Origin: Chryseobacterium sp. ZHDP1
Lineage (GTDB): Bacteria; Bacteroidota; Bacteroidia; Flavobacteriales; Weeksellaceae
DNA: 64,000 nucleotides
Direction of reading: 5' to 3'
NCBI RefSeq assembly: GCF_018603435.1
Contig: NZ_CP075682.1
Location: 1,240,001 to 1,304,000, forward strand
Part shown: positions 25,343-36,106 of the stretch, piece after piece
Position numbering within the stretch: position 1 is the stretch's first letter
Layout of the letters: every line of letters begins with the position of its first letter
Translations under genes and position numbers: made by a program
Notes under the pieces: model-generated
Told to the model about the DNA's origin: nothing
Seen by the model: only the letters and a program-made list of their open reading frames with translations
Databases searched by the model: none

Positions 25343-27349
25343 TTAATTATTTTTTATCTTTTTATAATCCTGAATCATTTTTACAAATCCTTTTCTGTAT
25401 CCTTCTTTATCCTCGCCTTTGCTTTCTTTCGCCATTTTTTCGATCTCGGATAAATTCTTTCTCGTAATTAAATCTGAATCTCTTAAAACCAGTCCAAACC
25501 AAGCAACCGATGACGCAAATTGAAAATCATTGCTTTCTTTCTGAGAGGCAGTATTTTTTATGACATGAATAATTTCTGCACTTTTTGTTTCTTGAGGTTT
25601 TTTATATCTGAATTTAACAGTTCCCAGTTCATTTCCGGACTTTTGACTGACAGAATTTGAAGTATATTTAAGTTTATTCTGTTTAGGTAAAAACTTAGAA
25701 TTTACATTAGCAGGAATGATTTCGTATAAAGCCGTTACTGTATGTCCGCTTCCTAATTCTCCTGCATCAATTTTATCATTTGTAAAATCCTCATTTCTCA
25801 GTTTTCTATTTTCATATCCAATCAATCGGTAAGATTTTACGAATTTAGGATTAAACTCAATCTGAATTTTAACATCTTTAGCAATTGTATAGATATTTCC
25901 GGCGAATTCTCTTCCTAAAAACTTGTTGGCTTCCTGCAGATTATCTATGTACGCATAATTTCCGTTTCCTTTATCAGCGAGTGTTTCCATTTTGCTGTCT
26001 TTATAATTTCCCATTCCGTACCCTAAACATGTAAGAAAAATGCCTGATTTTCTTTTTTCCTCAATCAGACTTTCAAGATCACCTTTTGAAGAAACTCCTA
26101 CATTGAAATCTCCGTCTGTTGCTAAAATCACCCGATTATTTCCGTTTTTGATGAAATTTTCCTGCGCCAACTTATAGGCAAGTTCAATTCCTGCTCCTCC
26201 CGCCGTACTTCCTCCTGCTTCCAATCTGTCCAAAGATTCAATAATTTTTCCTTTCTCAGAAATCGATGTCGGAGGCAATACAACACCGGCACTTCCTGCA
26301 TACACCACCATTGCCACTTTATCTACCGGTCTTAGCTGATCCAGTAATATTTTCAAAGAAGATTTTAGCAACGGTAATTTATTTTCCGCAGCCATAGAAC
26401 CGGAAGTATCAATCAGGAAAACAATATTGGAAGGAGGAAGATTATTCATCGGAATATTTTTCCCCTTCAAGCCGATCTTCAGCAACTGATGATTAGGATT
26501 CCATGGATTTTTTCCCAATTCTGTACTGATAGAAAAAGGCTGATTGTTTTTTGGCTGCGGATAATCATATTTAAAATAATTGATCATCTCCTCCACTCTC
26601 ACCGCGTTTTTATAAACTTCCCCATACTCAATCATTCTTCTTAGATTAGAATAGGAAGCGTTGTCTGTATCAATAGAAAATGTGGAAAGTGGCTGATTCT
26701 TTGTTAATTCAAACGGATTTTCAACTAAAGCATCATATTCTTCATTCGTATAATCACCTTTCCGGGCAACTTTCTTCTTCCCTTTTTTAGTTCCTATATG
26801 ATTATTGTATACTTTTCCTTGAAGTTGATACGATCTTCCAAGAGTATAGGAATTTCGCGGAGAATAGGAAATTTCTGACGCAGTAAGCGATTTTGGTTTC
26901 GGACAGCCGTTATATTCCGGTAATCCGGGAACGGTAGGACACGCATCGTCTTTATCCAGGATTCCGTCGCCATCTGTGTCCGGCCAAGGACAGCCGTTGT
27001 TTTCTGCGGGTCCTGCAACCGTCGGACAGGCATCATCTTTGTCTATTATTCCATCTCCGTCGGTATCAGAAAAAGGACAGCCGTTATTTTCTATCGGTCC
27101 CGCAGCTTCTTTGCATTGGTCTTCTTTATCGGGAACACCGTCGCCGTCCATATCTGGGAACGGACAACCTTTATTCTCTATCGGTCCTGCGATTTCAGGA
27201 CATTTATCTTTTCGGTTTTTAACTCCGTCCTGATCTTTGTCTTTTTCAATGCTTAATTTCTCTTTTTCAGTTTGATGATCTGTTGCTGTTTTGGTTTTAC
27301 AGCCCATTATTAACATCAAAGCCAATATGGTAGTTCCTAGTTTTTTCAT
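25343..27349 (-). CDS. von Willebrand factor A lipoprotein with thrombospondin type 3 repeats (YfbK-like)
   Basis: A 668-residue lipoprotein: the signal ends L-I-M-G-C with the lipobox Cys at residue 16. Residues about 35-150 hold four calcium-binding type 3 repeats of the D-x-D-x-D-G-x-x-D-x-x-D form, each followed by C-P and an N-G-C-P spacer. A YfbK-type N-domain follows ([11 protein letters not shown]). The VWA domain carries an intact MIDAS, D-T-S-G-S-M, near residue 310, and T-D-G-D-F-N-V-G later. It is likely on the periplasmic or outer surface and binds protein or glycan partners. It precedes the DUF4139 gene and follows the macroglobulin gene by 177 bases. Confidence 0.9.
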   Translation of the reverse strand: MKKLGTTILALMLIMGCKTKTATDHQTEKEKLSIEKDKDQDGVKNRKDKCPEIAGPIENKGCPFPDMDGDGVPDKEDQCKEAAGPIENNGCPFSDTDGDGIIDKDDACPTVAGPAENNGCPWPDTDGDGILDKDDACPTVPGLPEYNGCPKPKSLTASEISYSPRNSYTLGRSYQLQGKVYNNHIGTKKGKKKVARKGDYTNEEYDALVENPFELTKNQPLSTFSIDTDNASYSNLRRMIEYGEVYKNAVRVEEMINYFKYDYPQPKNNQPFSISTELGKNPWNPNHQLLKIGLKGKNIPMNNLPPSNIVFLIDTSGSMAAENKLPLLKSSLKILLDQLRPVDKVAMVVYAGSAGVVLPPTSISEKGKIIESLDRLEAGGSTAGGAGIELAYKLAQENFIKNGNNRVILATDGDFNVGVSSKGDLESLIEEKRKSGIFLTCLGYGMGNYKDSKMETLADKGNGNYAYIDNLQEANKFLGREFAGNIYTIAKDVKIQIEFNPKFVKSYRLIGYENRKLRNEDFTNDKIDAGELGSGHTVTALYEIIPANVNSKFLPKQNKLKYTSNSVSQKSGNELGTVKFRYKKPQETKSAEIIHVIKNTASQKESNDFQFASSVAWFGLVLRDSDLITRKNLSEIEKMAKESKGEDKEGYRKGFVKMIQDYKKIKNN

Positions 27350-27526
27350 ATGTATTATTTTTCTGAAAGTATAATTATTTTCCGTTTCTGTGTTTTAAGG
27401 ATGCAGATTTTCGGAAAAGTTGCAGCGGATTTGATGTTTTTTTGTTAAAACTTTACCCTCTTCATTTTCCCAATTTAATTAATTAAAATTCAAACAACTA
27501 AAAATTTAACAACTTTAAAATAAGCT

Positions 27527-30500
27527 TTAAGGCTGAATTCTGACTTTTATTCCTTCATTCCAAAATTTTGCTTCCGGCATATAATAAAGGTATGCGTTGC
27601 TTGCTTTTCCTGTATATTCTCCTGCAAATTCCACTTTAAGATCCAGATTGATGGTTTTTATTTCATTGGCATCAAAATGTTCCCAATACAACACCAGATA
27701 ATTATCAAAAATTTCATAATAAGAAACCTGTCCTTTATCCAAAAGATCCTTCAGCAAAGCATTCTGTAAAGTTAATCCTGCCGGAATTCCTATTTTCGCG
27801 GTCACCATCGGAAGCTGGTTATTTATTTTATTCTGAATGGTAATTATCATTCGGTCTGTATCGCCTGTTTTAGTTGTTTCAGATTTTAATCTTGTATTCA
27901 GAATTAAAGGAATTTCTGCACTTTTAGGAGCTTTTAACGTGTAATATTCGTAATCCAGTTTATATGGAAGTCCTCTTTGTGTAGGATAATTGACGCTGAT
28001 TGTATTTTCTCCGTTTTTAAAAGCAGAACCCACCGAATTATTAACCCCGATTTCAGCTCCGTTTACTTTTATTGCAGGTTTGTCGGTTCCGTATAATCTT
28101 TCATTTTTGGCGAAAAATTCTGATAATGATTCCAATGCCAAAGTTGTTGCCTGAGTGGAACCGAAACCGTAATATCCGTTGAAATTGATTAAATGATCTG
28201 CAACTTCTGCAATTTTTAACTGGCTCAACTGCTTATCTTTCTGCAAAGCCATCAGATAAAGTGAAAGTGTTTCTGCATTTGCAGAAAATCCTCCGGAACC
28301 TGTAAAAGTAGTTTTTGTTTTTAAACTTTTCCCTTCAAACTGATTGTTTAAAATTGCTATCAAGTCTTTATACTGCTGATTTTTGCCCAGATCGGAAGAA
28401 ATATTTGCCATTAAAGCCAACTGATAAGCATCTTTTGTAGCCAAAGCACGTTTCAGATTGATTTCGTAGGCATCATCCAGATTTCTGATCCCGGTTTTAG
28501 ACAAAGCATACAAAACATACATATTTCTCGACCATGCAAAATCTGAATATGGAATGCTTTTTTCATAGTCTCTTCTTACCTCAAACATTCCGTTCTGATT
28601 TTTTTTAGATAAAATAAAAGACGTAAGATCCAGAATGATTTTAGGTTCAATATTCACATATTTTTTCAGATCTCTAAATTCAAGCAATGCAAAAGCAGAA
28701 AGCGCCACATCCGATTCCGAAGATCCGAAGTAAGTGAATCCGCCGTCGCGGTTTTTATAGCTCAGCATTTTCTGATAGCCTTTTTTCATATTTTTGATGA
28801 CCAGACTTTCGGTTTCCGGCGTAATTTTTTTAATCTGTTTTAAATAATCCAGAATGAAAATATTTGGATAAACGGTTGAAGAAAGCTGTTCAAAACATCC
28901 GTAAGGTTCTCTTTTCAGGCGTTCCATATTTTCAAACATCTGCAGTGCATTGTTTTCATACACATAATAAGACGAGAAGAAACTGCCTTCAATATAATCC
29001 GGAATATCAATTTTAAGGTCTTCTGTTTTGTTATTGATAACTGAATAGCGGTGCGGAAATCCTTTTTCATCAACTTTAAAAGGAAGGATCATAGTTTCTC
29101 TGAAATCTTCTGATCTTACGGTAAACTGAATATTCGATTCCAACACTTCATTGGTCTGGATTTTCACAAATAATCTGCCTGATTCCAAAGGTTTCAAAGT
29201 AATCGCGCTATCTGATTTTACCACATTCACACGATTCGGAACAATAACGTCCATCGTTATCTTTCTGGTTTCCGGAGAATTATTTTTAACCACCACCGGA
29301 ATCATCATCTGATCTGTTCTTGTAAGATATTGCGGAAGTTTCGCATCTATTGAAATCAGACTTTGAGCGGCATAGGTTGTTTCATCACGCCCGATTAAAC
29401 CTGAAGAGGAAATTCCTTCCGTCATGATTCTGAAAGTAGAACTGGCATCGGAATTATAAAATTCAACCTGTGCTTTTCCGTTTTTTCCTGTTTCTACTAC
29501 AGGATTCCAATACAGAGCTTCGCGATAATCGTGTCTGTAAGAAGTGTTTGTCGTTTTGTAGACAGGATAAGAAAAATTTCTTGTGTATTCGTACGAAACC
29601 AGACTGTCATTGGGAATATTCACCAATGCATAATATGATTTCGGCGTTACATCAAATTTTATCTGAGTGCGAAAGTTCTTCAAAGAATTAATGACGATCA
29701 CCCCATTTGCACCTCTGTTCCCATAAATGGCGGTTGCAGCGGCATCTTTTAAAACCGTTATACTGTTGATATCATTTGGATTAATGATGGTCTTAAAATT
29801 TTCAACAGGAACTCCATCTACGACAAACAGCGGATTTTTATTGGCAACAGAAGCATTTCCTCTGATCTGCACATTGAGATAACCTCCCGGCTGATTGGTG
29901 GGAGTAATAACAAGTCCCGAAACTTTTCCGGCTAAAGAAGACGTAATGCTTGGATTCTGAATTTCCTCAGTTCTCAGCATAGTTACAGAACTGGTAAGCC
30001 ATTCTTTTTTCTTCATTCCCATTGCTCCCGTCACGACAACCTCTTCTATATTTTGAGATTTTATGGTATCACTTCTCATGCTTCCTCTTGAAACCGATCG
30101 GGAACGTTTGTTTTCGGAGGAAGATTTTGTTCTTTCTGTGGAAGCCGTTTTCGCAATTTCCTTTTCAGCCTCTTCACGCAGTTTTATTTTACCTTCTTCT
30201 TTTACGGTTTCCTTTACAATTTCTTCTACATTAATATTATTCAGAGATTTTGCAGCCAAAGGATTTATTGCCAGTCTGTAAGATAAAATCCGAATTTTCA
30301 CCTGCTGTTTTGGCTGTACAGATTTCGCAATCAGCTTATTGGAATAACTTCTGTTAAGATCATAAAAATAAAACAATCCGTTCTCAGAAGTCGTCTGTTT
30401 CAGGATTTTACCGTCCCCAAGGAAATACACATCGGCTTTTACAGGGTTTCCTTTTTCATCTTCTACAATTCCGTAGATGGGATTTTTCTTTTCGGGAAGA

Positions 30501-32095
30501 TATTTGTATTTTCTGTTTTTGATCACTTCGGGAGTCATCTCAAAATATCGGTAACCGTTGGTAAGCATTACCAAATCGAGGCTTCTGGTTCTTTTTTCTT
30601 CTTTTTTATCGAAATAAAACTGTGGTCTTTCAATTTTTCCTTTCAGCTCAGAATCCATCAGCAGCCACGAAAGAATATGGTTCTGCTTATCGTCTGCATA
30701 CGTCCATAGTTTATCATCCACAACGCTCAGAGCGAGATTTGCGGGAATCGGTTTGTTATTTTCATCGGTGGTTTCGATATTCACAGTTACTTTTTCTCTC
30801 GGAAGGTAATTTTGCTTTACCGGTTTTACTTTCACATTCATCTGTCTGTTTTCATTCGCAAAGACGATGCGTTCTGCCAAAGGAATATCACCTTCAAACA
30901 CCGTGAATCTGCAAATGCCGATAGGAAGTTCATTTTCCGGAAGTTCCAATTCATTCAATCCTTTTTTTAATGAAATGGTTTTGCTGTACATTTCTTTCTC
31001 ACGGAAATTTCCTTTGAGAATAACATCCTTTTCATCTTTTGATCGGATTTTAAAAACAATCTTCTGATTTTCTTTATTGATATTGAAAACGATTCCTTCA
31101 TCTTTTGCCATCGGAAGCGGATAAACGGCTGAAATATTTTCAGGTTTCAATACTTTAGCATAATAATTTTCTCCTTTTTTTGGAGTAAAAAGAAAACTTC
31201 CCATCCCGAAATTATATGCTGTAGTCTCCGTAATTTTCTGATGATTTTGGTTAAAAATTTCCAAAGCTGCATCGACAGGCTTTTCAAATTCATCCAGAAT
31301 TTTATAGGCAATATTCTGTTCAATTCCATTAATGAAAGTTCCTCCTTCCGGCATGAATTTTATATCAAGATGATTCAGTACAATCGGAATATTTCGTGAA
31401 ATGGATTCTGTAAAGCCGTCGAAATTGATTTTAATGGTTAACAGTGCATCAGAAGATTTTAAAACAGCCGGAAGTCTGAATTTCAGTTGATTTTTCCCTT
31501 CTTTGTCTGTTATCAGCTTTCCCTCTGAAATCTTTTCACCGTTATGCATTACCGTGTAATCTCCTTCGTAAAAAGGAATCGGAAGATTGCTGAGACTTCT
31601 CATTGAAAAATCGGCAAGAACCTCATCTCCTGCTCCATATCCTTTTTTGGGAAATTCCAGTTTCATCAGAATTCTTGGCGAAACAATTTTTTGGAGGGTA
31701 ATTTCTTTCTCGAAAGCATTTTTTCCGTCTTCATTCTGCATCCAGTTCGTGAAAGCGCGCAATTTGTATATTCCGCCCTTCATGTCGCTGTTAAAATAAA
31801 AATAGCCTTCTGAATAACCGTTTGTAATTTCGTATCTGGCTTTTTTTACGACTGTTCCGCTTGGATCAGTCAATTCAAAATTGACGGCTTTGCTCTGATC
31901 GGCGGGAAGATTATTTTCTGCCTTTACCGTGTAAATTTTAAAGTACATTTCCTCACCGGGTTTATAAAAAACATGGTTGGTCTGGATGTACGTTTTTTCT
32001 TTTTCGAAATTTTTAAACGCTTCCTGAGCTTTTGACAGAGAAGCAAAAACCAGAAAAAATAATCCTAAAATAGATGTTGTAACCTTGAAATTCAT
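27527..32095 (-). CDS. alpha-2-macroglobulin family protein with an internal TonB-plug domain
   Basis: A 1522-residue exported protein with a signal peptide ending near S-K-A-Q. Macroglobulin-like beta domains follow (Y-I-Q-T-N-H-V-F-Y-K-P-G-E at about 35). At about residues 555-600 lies a carboxypeptidase-regulatory-like segment (G-I-V-E-D-E-K-G-N-P-V). At about 685-805 is a TonB-dependent-receptor plug: V-V-V-T-G, S-L-A-G-K-V-S-G-L, Q-I-R-G-N-A-S, F-V-V-D-G-V-P, D-A-A-A-T-A-I-Y-G. The A2M core then resumes, with a thioester-type G-C-F-E-Q near residue 1069 and the helical thioester domain to about 1330. Such proteins trap proteases or act on peptides. The inserted plug suggests docking to a barrel. 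The barrel gene lies 3 bases upstream. Confidence 0.9.
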   Translation of the reverse strand: MNFKVTTSILGLFFLVFASLSKAQEAFKNFEKEKTYIQTNHVFYKPGEEMYFKIYTVKAENNLPADQSKAVNFELTDPSGTVVKKARYEITNGYSEGYFYFNSDMKGGIYKLRAFTNWMQNEDGKNAFEKEITLQKIVSPRILMKLEFPKKGYGAGDEVLADFSMRSLSNLPIPFYEGDYTVMHNGEKISEGKLITDKEGKNQLKFRLPAVLKSSDALLTIKINFDGFTESISRNIPIVLNHLDIKFMPEGGTFINGIEQNIAYKILDEFEKPVDAALEIFNQNHQKITETTAYNFGMGSFLFTPKKGENYYAKVLKPENISAVYPLPMAKDEGIVFNINKENQKIVFKIRSKDEKDVILKGNFREKEMYSKTISLKKGLNELELPENELPIGICRFTVFEGDIPLAERIVFANENRQMNVKVKPVKQNYLPREKVTVNIETTDENNKPIPANLALSVVDDKLWTYADDKQNHILSWLLMDSELKGKIERPQFYFDKKEEKRTRSLDLVMLTNGYRYFEMTPEVIKNRKYKYLPEKKNPIYGIVEDEKGNPVKADVYFLGDGKILKQTTSENGLFYFYDLNRSYSNKLIAKSVQPKQQVKIRILSYRLAINPLAAKSLNNINVEEIVKETVKEEGKIKLREEAEKEIAKTASTERTKSSSENKRSRSVSRGSMRSDTIKSQNIEEVVVTGAMGMKKKEWLTSSVTMLRTEEIQNPSITSSLAGKVSGLVITPTNQPGGYLNVQIRGNASVANKNPLFVVDGVPVENFKTIINPNDINSITVLKDAAATAIYGNRGANGVIVINSLKNFRTQIKFDVTPKSYYALVNIPNDSLVSYEYTRNFSYPVYKTTNTSYRHDYREALYWNPVVETGKNGKAQVEFYNSDASSTFRIMTEGISSSGLIGRDETTYAAQSLISIDAKLPQYLTRTDQMMIPVVVKNNSPETRKITMDVIVPNRVNVVKSDSAITLKPLESGRLFVKIQTNEVLESNIQFTVRSEDFRETMILPFKVDEKGFPHRYSVINNKTEDLKIDIPDYIEGSFFSSYYVYENNALQMFENMERLKREPYGCFEQLSSTVYPNIFILDYLKQIKKITPETESLVIKNMKKGYQKMLSYKNRDGGFTYFGSSESDVALSAFALLEFRDLKKYVNIEPKIILDLTSFILSKKNQNGMFEVRRDYEKSIPYSDFAWSRNMYVLYALSKTGIRNLDDAYEINLKRALATKDAYQLALMANISSDLGKNQQYKDLIAILNNQFEGKSLKTKTTFTGSGGFSANAETLSLYLMALQKDKQLSQLKIAEVADHLINFNGYYGFGSTQATTLALESLSEFFAKNERLYGTDKPAIKVNGAEIGVNNSVGSAFKNGENTISVNYPTQRGLPYKLDYEYYTLKAPKSAEIPLILNTRLKSETTKTGDTDRMIITIQNKINNQLPMVTAKIGIPAGLTLQNALLKDLLDKGQVSYYEIFDNYLVLYWEHFDANEIKTINLDLKVEFAGEYTGKASNAYLYYMPEAKFWNEGIKVRIQP

Positions 32096-32098
32096 ACC

Positions 32099-34870
32099 TT
32101 AAAATTGAAATGAAACCATACAGCCAAAAGTTTTAAACGACGGAAGATTGAAAAAATCCAGTCCTCTTCCGTTATCCGAATCATAGAAATTCTGATTGGA
32201 ATCTGCGCCACGATTCGCCTGCCAAAGAAGGATATTATTCACATAGAACGTAATTCCCAAACCTTTTTTAAATTGCCCGACATCGAATTTTGCCGTTAGA
32301 GAAACCGCATTAATTCTCACATAATCCGCTTTCTGAACATAGTCTTCTGCAACGCCCAAATATCCGTATCTCGTCCATCGGTTTTTTGAAACGTCCTGAT
32401 TGGGATCGTAAAAATCAACAGGAATCTGATTGGGATTTCCACCGGAATTTACTCCCTGAAAAACATAATTTTTAATATTTCTGTCGTCTCCGGAAGTTTG
32501 GGAGCGTCCGTAATAATCGAGAACAGCCTGAGTTCCGTTCCATACCTGTCCGCCTTTTTTCCATTCCCAGTTGATGTCTAAAGTGAACATTTTATAGGTG
32601 AAATTATGAGTGAATTTAACGACGAAATCCGGTGTGGGATCTGCAATTATTTTGGAACCATTCGCTTTTTTAGGATAACCGGATTCATCAATTATCAACG
32701 CTCCGTTGTTATTTCTTTCGAAATAACTTCCTACAACGGCTCCCAGAACTTCACCTTCCGACAATGTTTTGTAAATGTCTTTAAAACCTGAAACCGCTGT
32801 ATTATTATACCCCGAATTTACCCGATCCACAATATCTCTGTACTTAAAAAATGAAGCTTTCTGGCTCATCCTGAAATCTGAACCCAGATAAACATTATCA
32901 AAAAAGAAATTCACTTCCAGTCCGCGGTACGTGTGATCTGCAAGGTTTTTCAGTTTTAAATTGCCATTTTCAAAAACCGGAAAAATATCATTGCTGATTT
33001 TCCGTTGAAAATATTCTGCTTCAATGCCTAAATTGTATCTTGAAGTCAGCCTGAAACCCGTTTTCCATTCTTTAGAATCAATATTCGACAGATTTTTAAA
33101 GGTTTCCACTTCCTGAATCGGAAAATACTGATTGGAATTCTGCGCATTCAGCAAAGTGGTTGCGTAAGAAGCATACGATTTTGTGATTTCCGGCTCCGAG
33201 CTTAGCTGAGTGTAGGCTCCTAAAATTTTAAAATTGATGTTTCTCCAGTTGAATATTTCTTTAAAAGTAAAATATGCTCCCACTTTAGGAAGGAAATAAT
33301 TATTTTTAAGCGAAGTATTTGAAATGTAGAAAGAATTTCCTGCATTCAGTCCCATTTCGAAATCTCCGTAGCCATTATAATTTAATCCGTACTCAAAGAT
33401 ATAATCCTGCGAAGTTCTCTGGTAAATATAATTTTTACTGTTCAAAGTATTATCAATCTCCGATCTGTTGTTATTGACAATAAAATTGAGATTAAAGCGA
33501 TGGTTCCAACGATATTCATTTATCGAATATTCTCCTGAAATACTGGAATTATACAATTTATTGTTTTGCTTTCTCCCATTTCGCAGACCTTCGGGAAAAC
33601 CATACGTTGAAGGTTTATAACGATCCAGATTCAGGAAAAAATCGTTTTCATAAGATTGTGTGACATTTAGCTTAAAACGATACCAGTCCCGCGAAATTCC
33701 GAAGTTGAACTGTCTTCTTTTATCTCTGGAATTGTATTGATTATCTTCATAAAATAAAAATTCAGGATTGTCTGCAAACTTGCTGTAGCTTCTCTGCGAA
33801 CCATCGGTAATAAAGATCTTCTGAGCATTCGAAAAAGAAACCGGCGTCAGTAAAGAATTCTGATAAACTCTGTTGAACAAGCCAATCCTGTTGGAATTTG
33901 TCGCTTTATTTTCTTCATATATAAAAGCCGCATTTACATTAAATTTTAAAATTTTCGAACTTAGTTTTGTTTTAAAAGAATTCAGAATACAGTGCTGATC
34001 CATGAAATACATCTGATCTTTCTGCTGTCCGAGATCCAGTGAAATCCGAAATTTTTCATCATAAGAGTACTGATGATTTTTGAAAAAAAGATTCAGCCTC
34101 AATTGATTATTGTACCCAACTGTCGTTTTAAAAATGTCGTTGTCATAAGCTTTCGCGGGAGAATTTCCGTTCATGAGAGGAATGAGTTTTCCATTCTGAT
34201 CATATTCATAAGGCTGATTATCAAACTGTAAAGTTGAAATATCCGGTCCGAAACTGAACATTTCATTGGTTTCGGGACCTTTCCAAACCAGTTCTCCGTT
34301 TTCATATCTTCCCTGAACATATTGATTCTGGGTTTTCGGAACGGAATTTCTGCTTTTTACTTCCGCTGAAGTGGTAAAACTTCCGTTTAAAAACAAAAAT
34401 TTCTGGGTTCGTCCTTTTAAACTGATGAGATTCTTATCGATTTCTTTTAGGTTTCTGATGGAATAATAATCAAACAAATTAACTTTCAGGTTTTGTCCTG
34501 AGTTTTCTATACTAAATTCATTTTTCCGCTCTTTTGAAACCAAGCTGTCATACGTATTATTTTGAATATTTTGAACACTTCTTTTCTCTATCTGACTTTC
34601 CAAAATAGTTTTCAGCTCACGGGTTCCGTATACAACCGCTTTGTTTTTACCGTTGTTCCAAACCAAAGTATCGTAATCTTTTGCTGCGATGATGGCAAAG
34701 CCTTTTTCATCGGTAAGTTCATAAACTCCGCTGTTTTTGTTCAGAACCTTTAAAAAATTCTGTGGCTTTTCTTTTTCGTTTAAAAATATTCCGGAATAAT
34801 ACCGTTGAGAATTCTGCGCGAAGAGGCAGTTAACCGCAAGCAGCGGAAGCAGACAATACAACTTCTTCAT
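32099..34870 (-). CDS. SusC-like outer membrane beta-barrel lacking a plug domain
   Basis: A 923-residue protein with a signal peptide (cleavage near L-F-A-Q). About 80 residues then resemble the regulatory/CarboxypepD-like N-domain (Y-S-G-I-F-L-N-E-K). From about residue 200 there are SusC-type barrel strands with many alternating aromatic residues. Near the C-terminus are the SusC hallmarks R-W-T-R-Y-G-Y, D-Y-V-R-I-N, N-N-I-L-L-W and a final Phe. The plug motif found in ordinary SusC proteins (D-A-x-A-x-x-x-Y-G and R-G-x-x-S) is absent. The macroglobulin gene, which carries a plug, starts 3 bases downstream, so the two may form one complex. Confidence 0.8.
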   Translation of the reverse strand: MKKLYCLLPLLAVNCLFAQNSQRYYSGIFLNEKEKPQNFLKVLNKNSGVYELTDEKGFAIIAAKDYDTLVWNNGKNKAVVYGTRELKTILESQIEKRSVQNIQNNTYDSLVSKERKNEFSIENSGQNLKVNLFDYYSIRNLKEIDKNLISLKGRTQKFLFLNGSFTTSAEVKSRNSVPKTQNQYVQGRYENGELVWKGPETNEMFSFGPDISTLQFDNQPYEYDQNGKLIPLMNGNSPAKAYDNDIFKTTVGYNNQLRLNLFFKNHQYSYDEKFRISLDLGQQKDQMYFMDQHCILNSFKTKLSSKILKFNVNAAFIYEENKATNSNRIGLFNRVYQNSLLTPVSFSNAQKIFITDGSQRSYSKFADNPEFLFYEDNQYNSRDKRRQFNFGISRDWYRFKLNVTQSYENDFFLNLDRYKPSTYGFPEGLRNGRKQNNKLYNSSISGEYSINEYRWNHRFNLNFIVNNNRSEIDNTLNSKNYIYQRTSQDYIFEYGLNYNGYGDFEMGLNAGNSFYISNTSLKNNYFLPKVGAYFTFKEIFNWRNINFKILGAYTQLSSEPEITKSYASYATTLLNAQNSNQYFPIQEVETFKNLSNIDSKEWKTGFRLTSRYNLGIEAEYFQRKISNDIFPVFENGNLKLKNLADHTYRGLEVNFFFDNVYLGSDFRMSQKASFFKYRDIVDRVNSGYNNTAVSGFKDIYKTLSEGEVLGAVVGSYFERNNNGALIIDESGYPKKANGSKIIADPTPDFVVKFTHNFTYKMFTLDINWEWKKGGQVWNGTQAVLDYYGRSQTSGDDRNIKNYVFQGVNSGGNPNQIPVDFYDPNQDVSKNRWTRYGYLGVAEDYVQKADYVRINAVSLTAKFDVGQFKKGLGITFYVNNILLWQANRGADSNQNFYDSDNGRGLDFFNLPSFKTFGCMVSFQF

Positions 34871-34969
34871 GGTATTTTTGTTGATTAAAAGGCGAAAAAA
34901 GAAACCTCCGAAGAAATTTCTTTTTTCAGATTTATATTGAATGAATATTAGTTTTGGAGGTTTAGAGAG

Positions 34970-36094
34970 CTACTTTTTCAGCAGTTTTTCTTTTTTAAGC
35001 AGCCTTTTCAGCATTCTTTTTTCTTTTCGGGAAATGTCTTTTGTTTCCACCAGAACAGCTCCATTCGCGGCTTGGTTTCCGAAAAGTGCGGTTGCTGTGT
35101 CTGCTTTAAAAACACGGATGGATTCTATTTTTTTAGGATCAATTCTCTTGAAAAGTTCGGAATCTGTTGCCTTTCCGTTGATAACGAACAGCGGACTGTT
35201 ATTGGTTTTGGATGAACCTTCACAACTGATCGAGATATCCACTTTTCCGGAACCCTGTCTTCCCGAAATTGAATTGATATTCACGCCTGAAGCTGCACCA
35301 CGAATTGAATTTACTGCTTCTTTGTTCCCTATCTTATTCGCCAAGCCCTGATAATTTCCTGCAACAGATTGTTTTGCCTGAAGATATCCTTTATTGTATG
35401 CCAGAATTTCAGGTTCCTGAGAAGATTCTTTCAGATCATACGGATTGGTAGAATAGACTGCTTCTGCGGTATCTGCAACAGCATTAAGATCCGTGAGTTT
35501 CTTTTTCAGTGATGAAGATGGATCCAGAGAATTCACCATCGAAGCTTTCTCTTTTTTAATTCCCATCGCAATTACCACTTCTGTATTTTGATTTTTTGGA
35601 ACCTCCTGAATTATTTTATCGATTTTTTCAGGAATTTCAGGTTTTTCGCCATGTGCTGGAGAAGCTGCCGGAACGGAAGAAATTACCGGAAGTGGCGCTG
35701 CAATCATAGCATGCGGAGCTTCAGCAGCCATCGTTACAGGAGGCAAAGTTTCCTTTTGAATGTTCGCTTTTATAGTACTGTCAGCTTTTTGGATGTGTTC
35801 TGAAATAACAACAGAAGGTTTATTTTCGGAAATTATATTTTTTGCAATAATTTGTTGGGTTACTTCCGCTTTTTCTTTTTTACCGGAAAAGTAAAAGATT
35901 GCAGATCCGATTAATAAACTTGCGGCAATACCGTAAGGAAACCATATCGGAACTATTTTACTCTTCTTTTCTTCTTTTCTGTCTAATTTTTCTTCCACTT
36001 TCGCCCAAACTTTATCAAACCCAGGAAAAGTCGCAGGTTCTTCCAGTGTTTTAGAAGCCTCGTTGAATGTTTTATCTATTGAATTGTTTTCCAT
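34970..36094 (-). CDS. anti-sigma-like membrane protein with a C-terminal TonB-plug-like domain
   Basis: A 374-residue protein. The acidic N-terminus (about 1-45) is followed by a single transmembrane helix (about 52-68, Y-G-I-A-A-S-L-L-I-G). A Pro/Ala/Glu-rich linker follows. From about 175 to 350 there is a shortened plug-like domain: V-V-I-A-M-G-I-K-K-E-K, G-A-A-S-G-V-N, F-V-I-N-G-K-A-T, and F-G-N-Q-A-A-N-G-A-V. A Lys-rich tail ends the protein. The topology and the gene pair with the ECF sigma factor (12-base gap) fit an anti-sigma factor that receives a signal in the periplasm. It is not a standard FecR protein. Confidence 0.8.
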   Translation of the reverse strand: MENNSIDKTFNEASKTLEEPATFPGFDKVWAKVEEKLDRKEEKKSKIVPIWFPYGIAASLLIGSAIFYFSGKKEKAEVTQQIIAKNIISENKPSVVISEHIQKADSTIKANIQKETLPPVTMAAEAPHAMIAAPLPVISSVPAASPAHGEKPEIPEKIDKIIQEVPKNQNTEVVIAMGIKKEKASMVNSLDPSSSLKKKLTDLNAVADTAEAVYSTNPYDLKESSQEPEILAYNKGYLQAKQSVAGNYQGLANKIGNKEAVNSIRGAASGVNINSISGRQGSGKVDISISCEGSSKTNNSPLFVINGKATDSELFKRIDPKKIESIRVFKADTATALFGNQAANGAVLVETKDISRKEKRMLKRLLKKEKLLKK

Positions 36095-36106
36095 TGTTGT
36101 AAAAGT

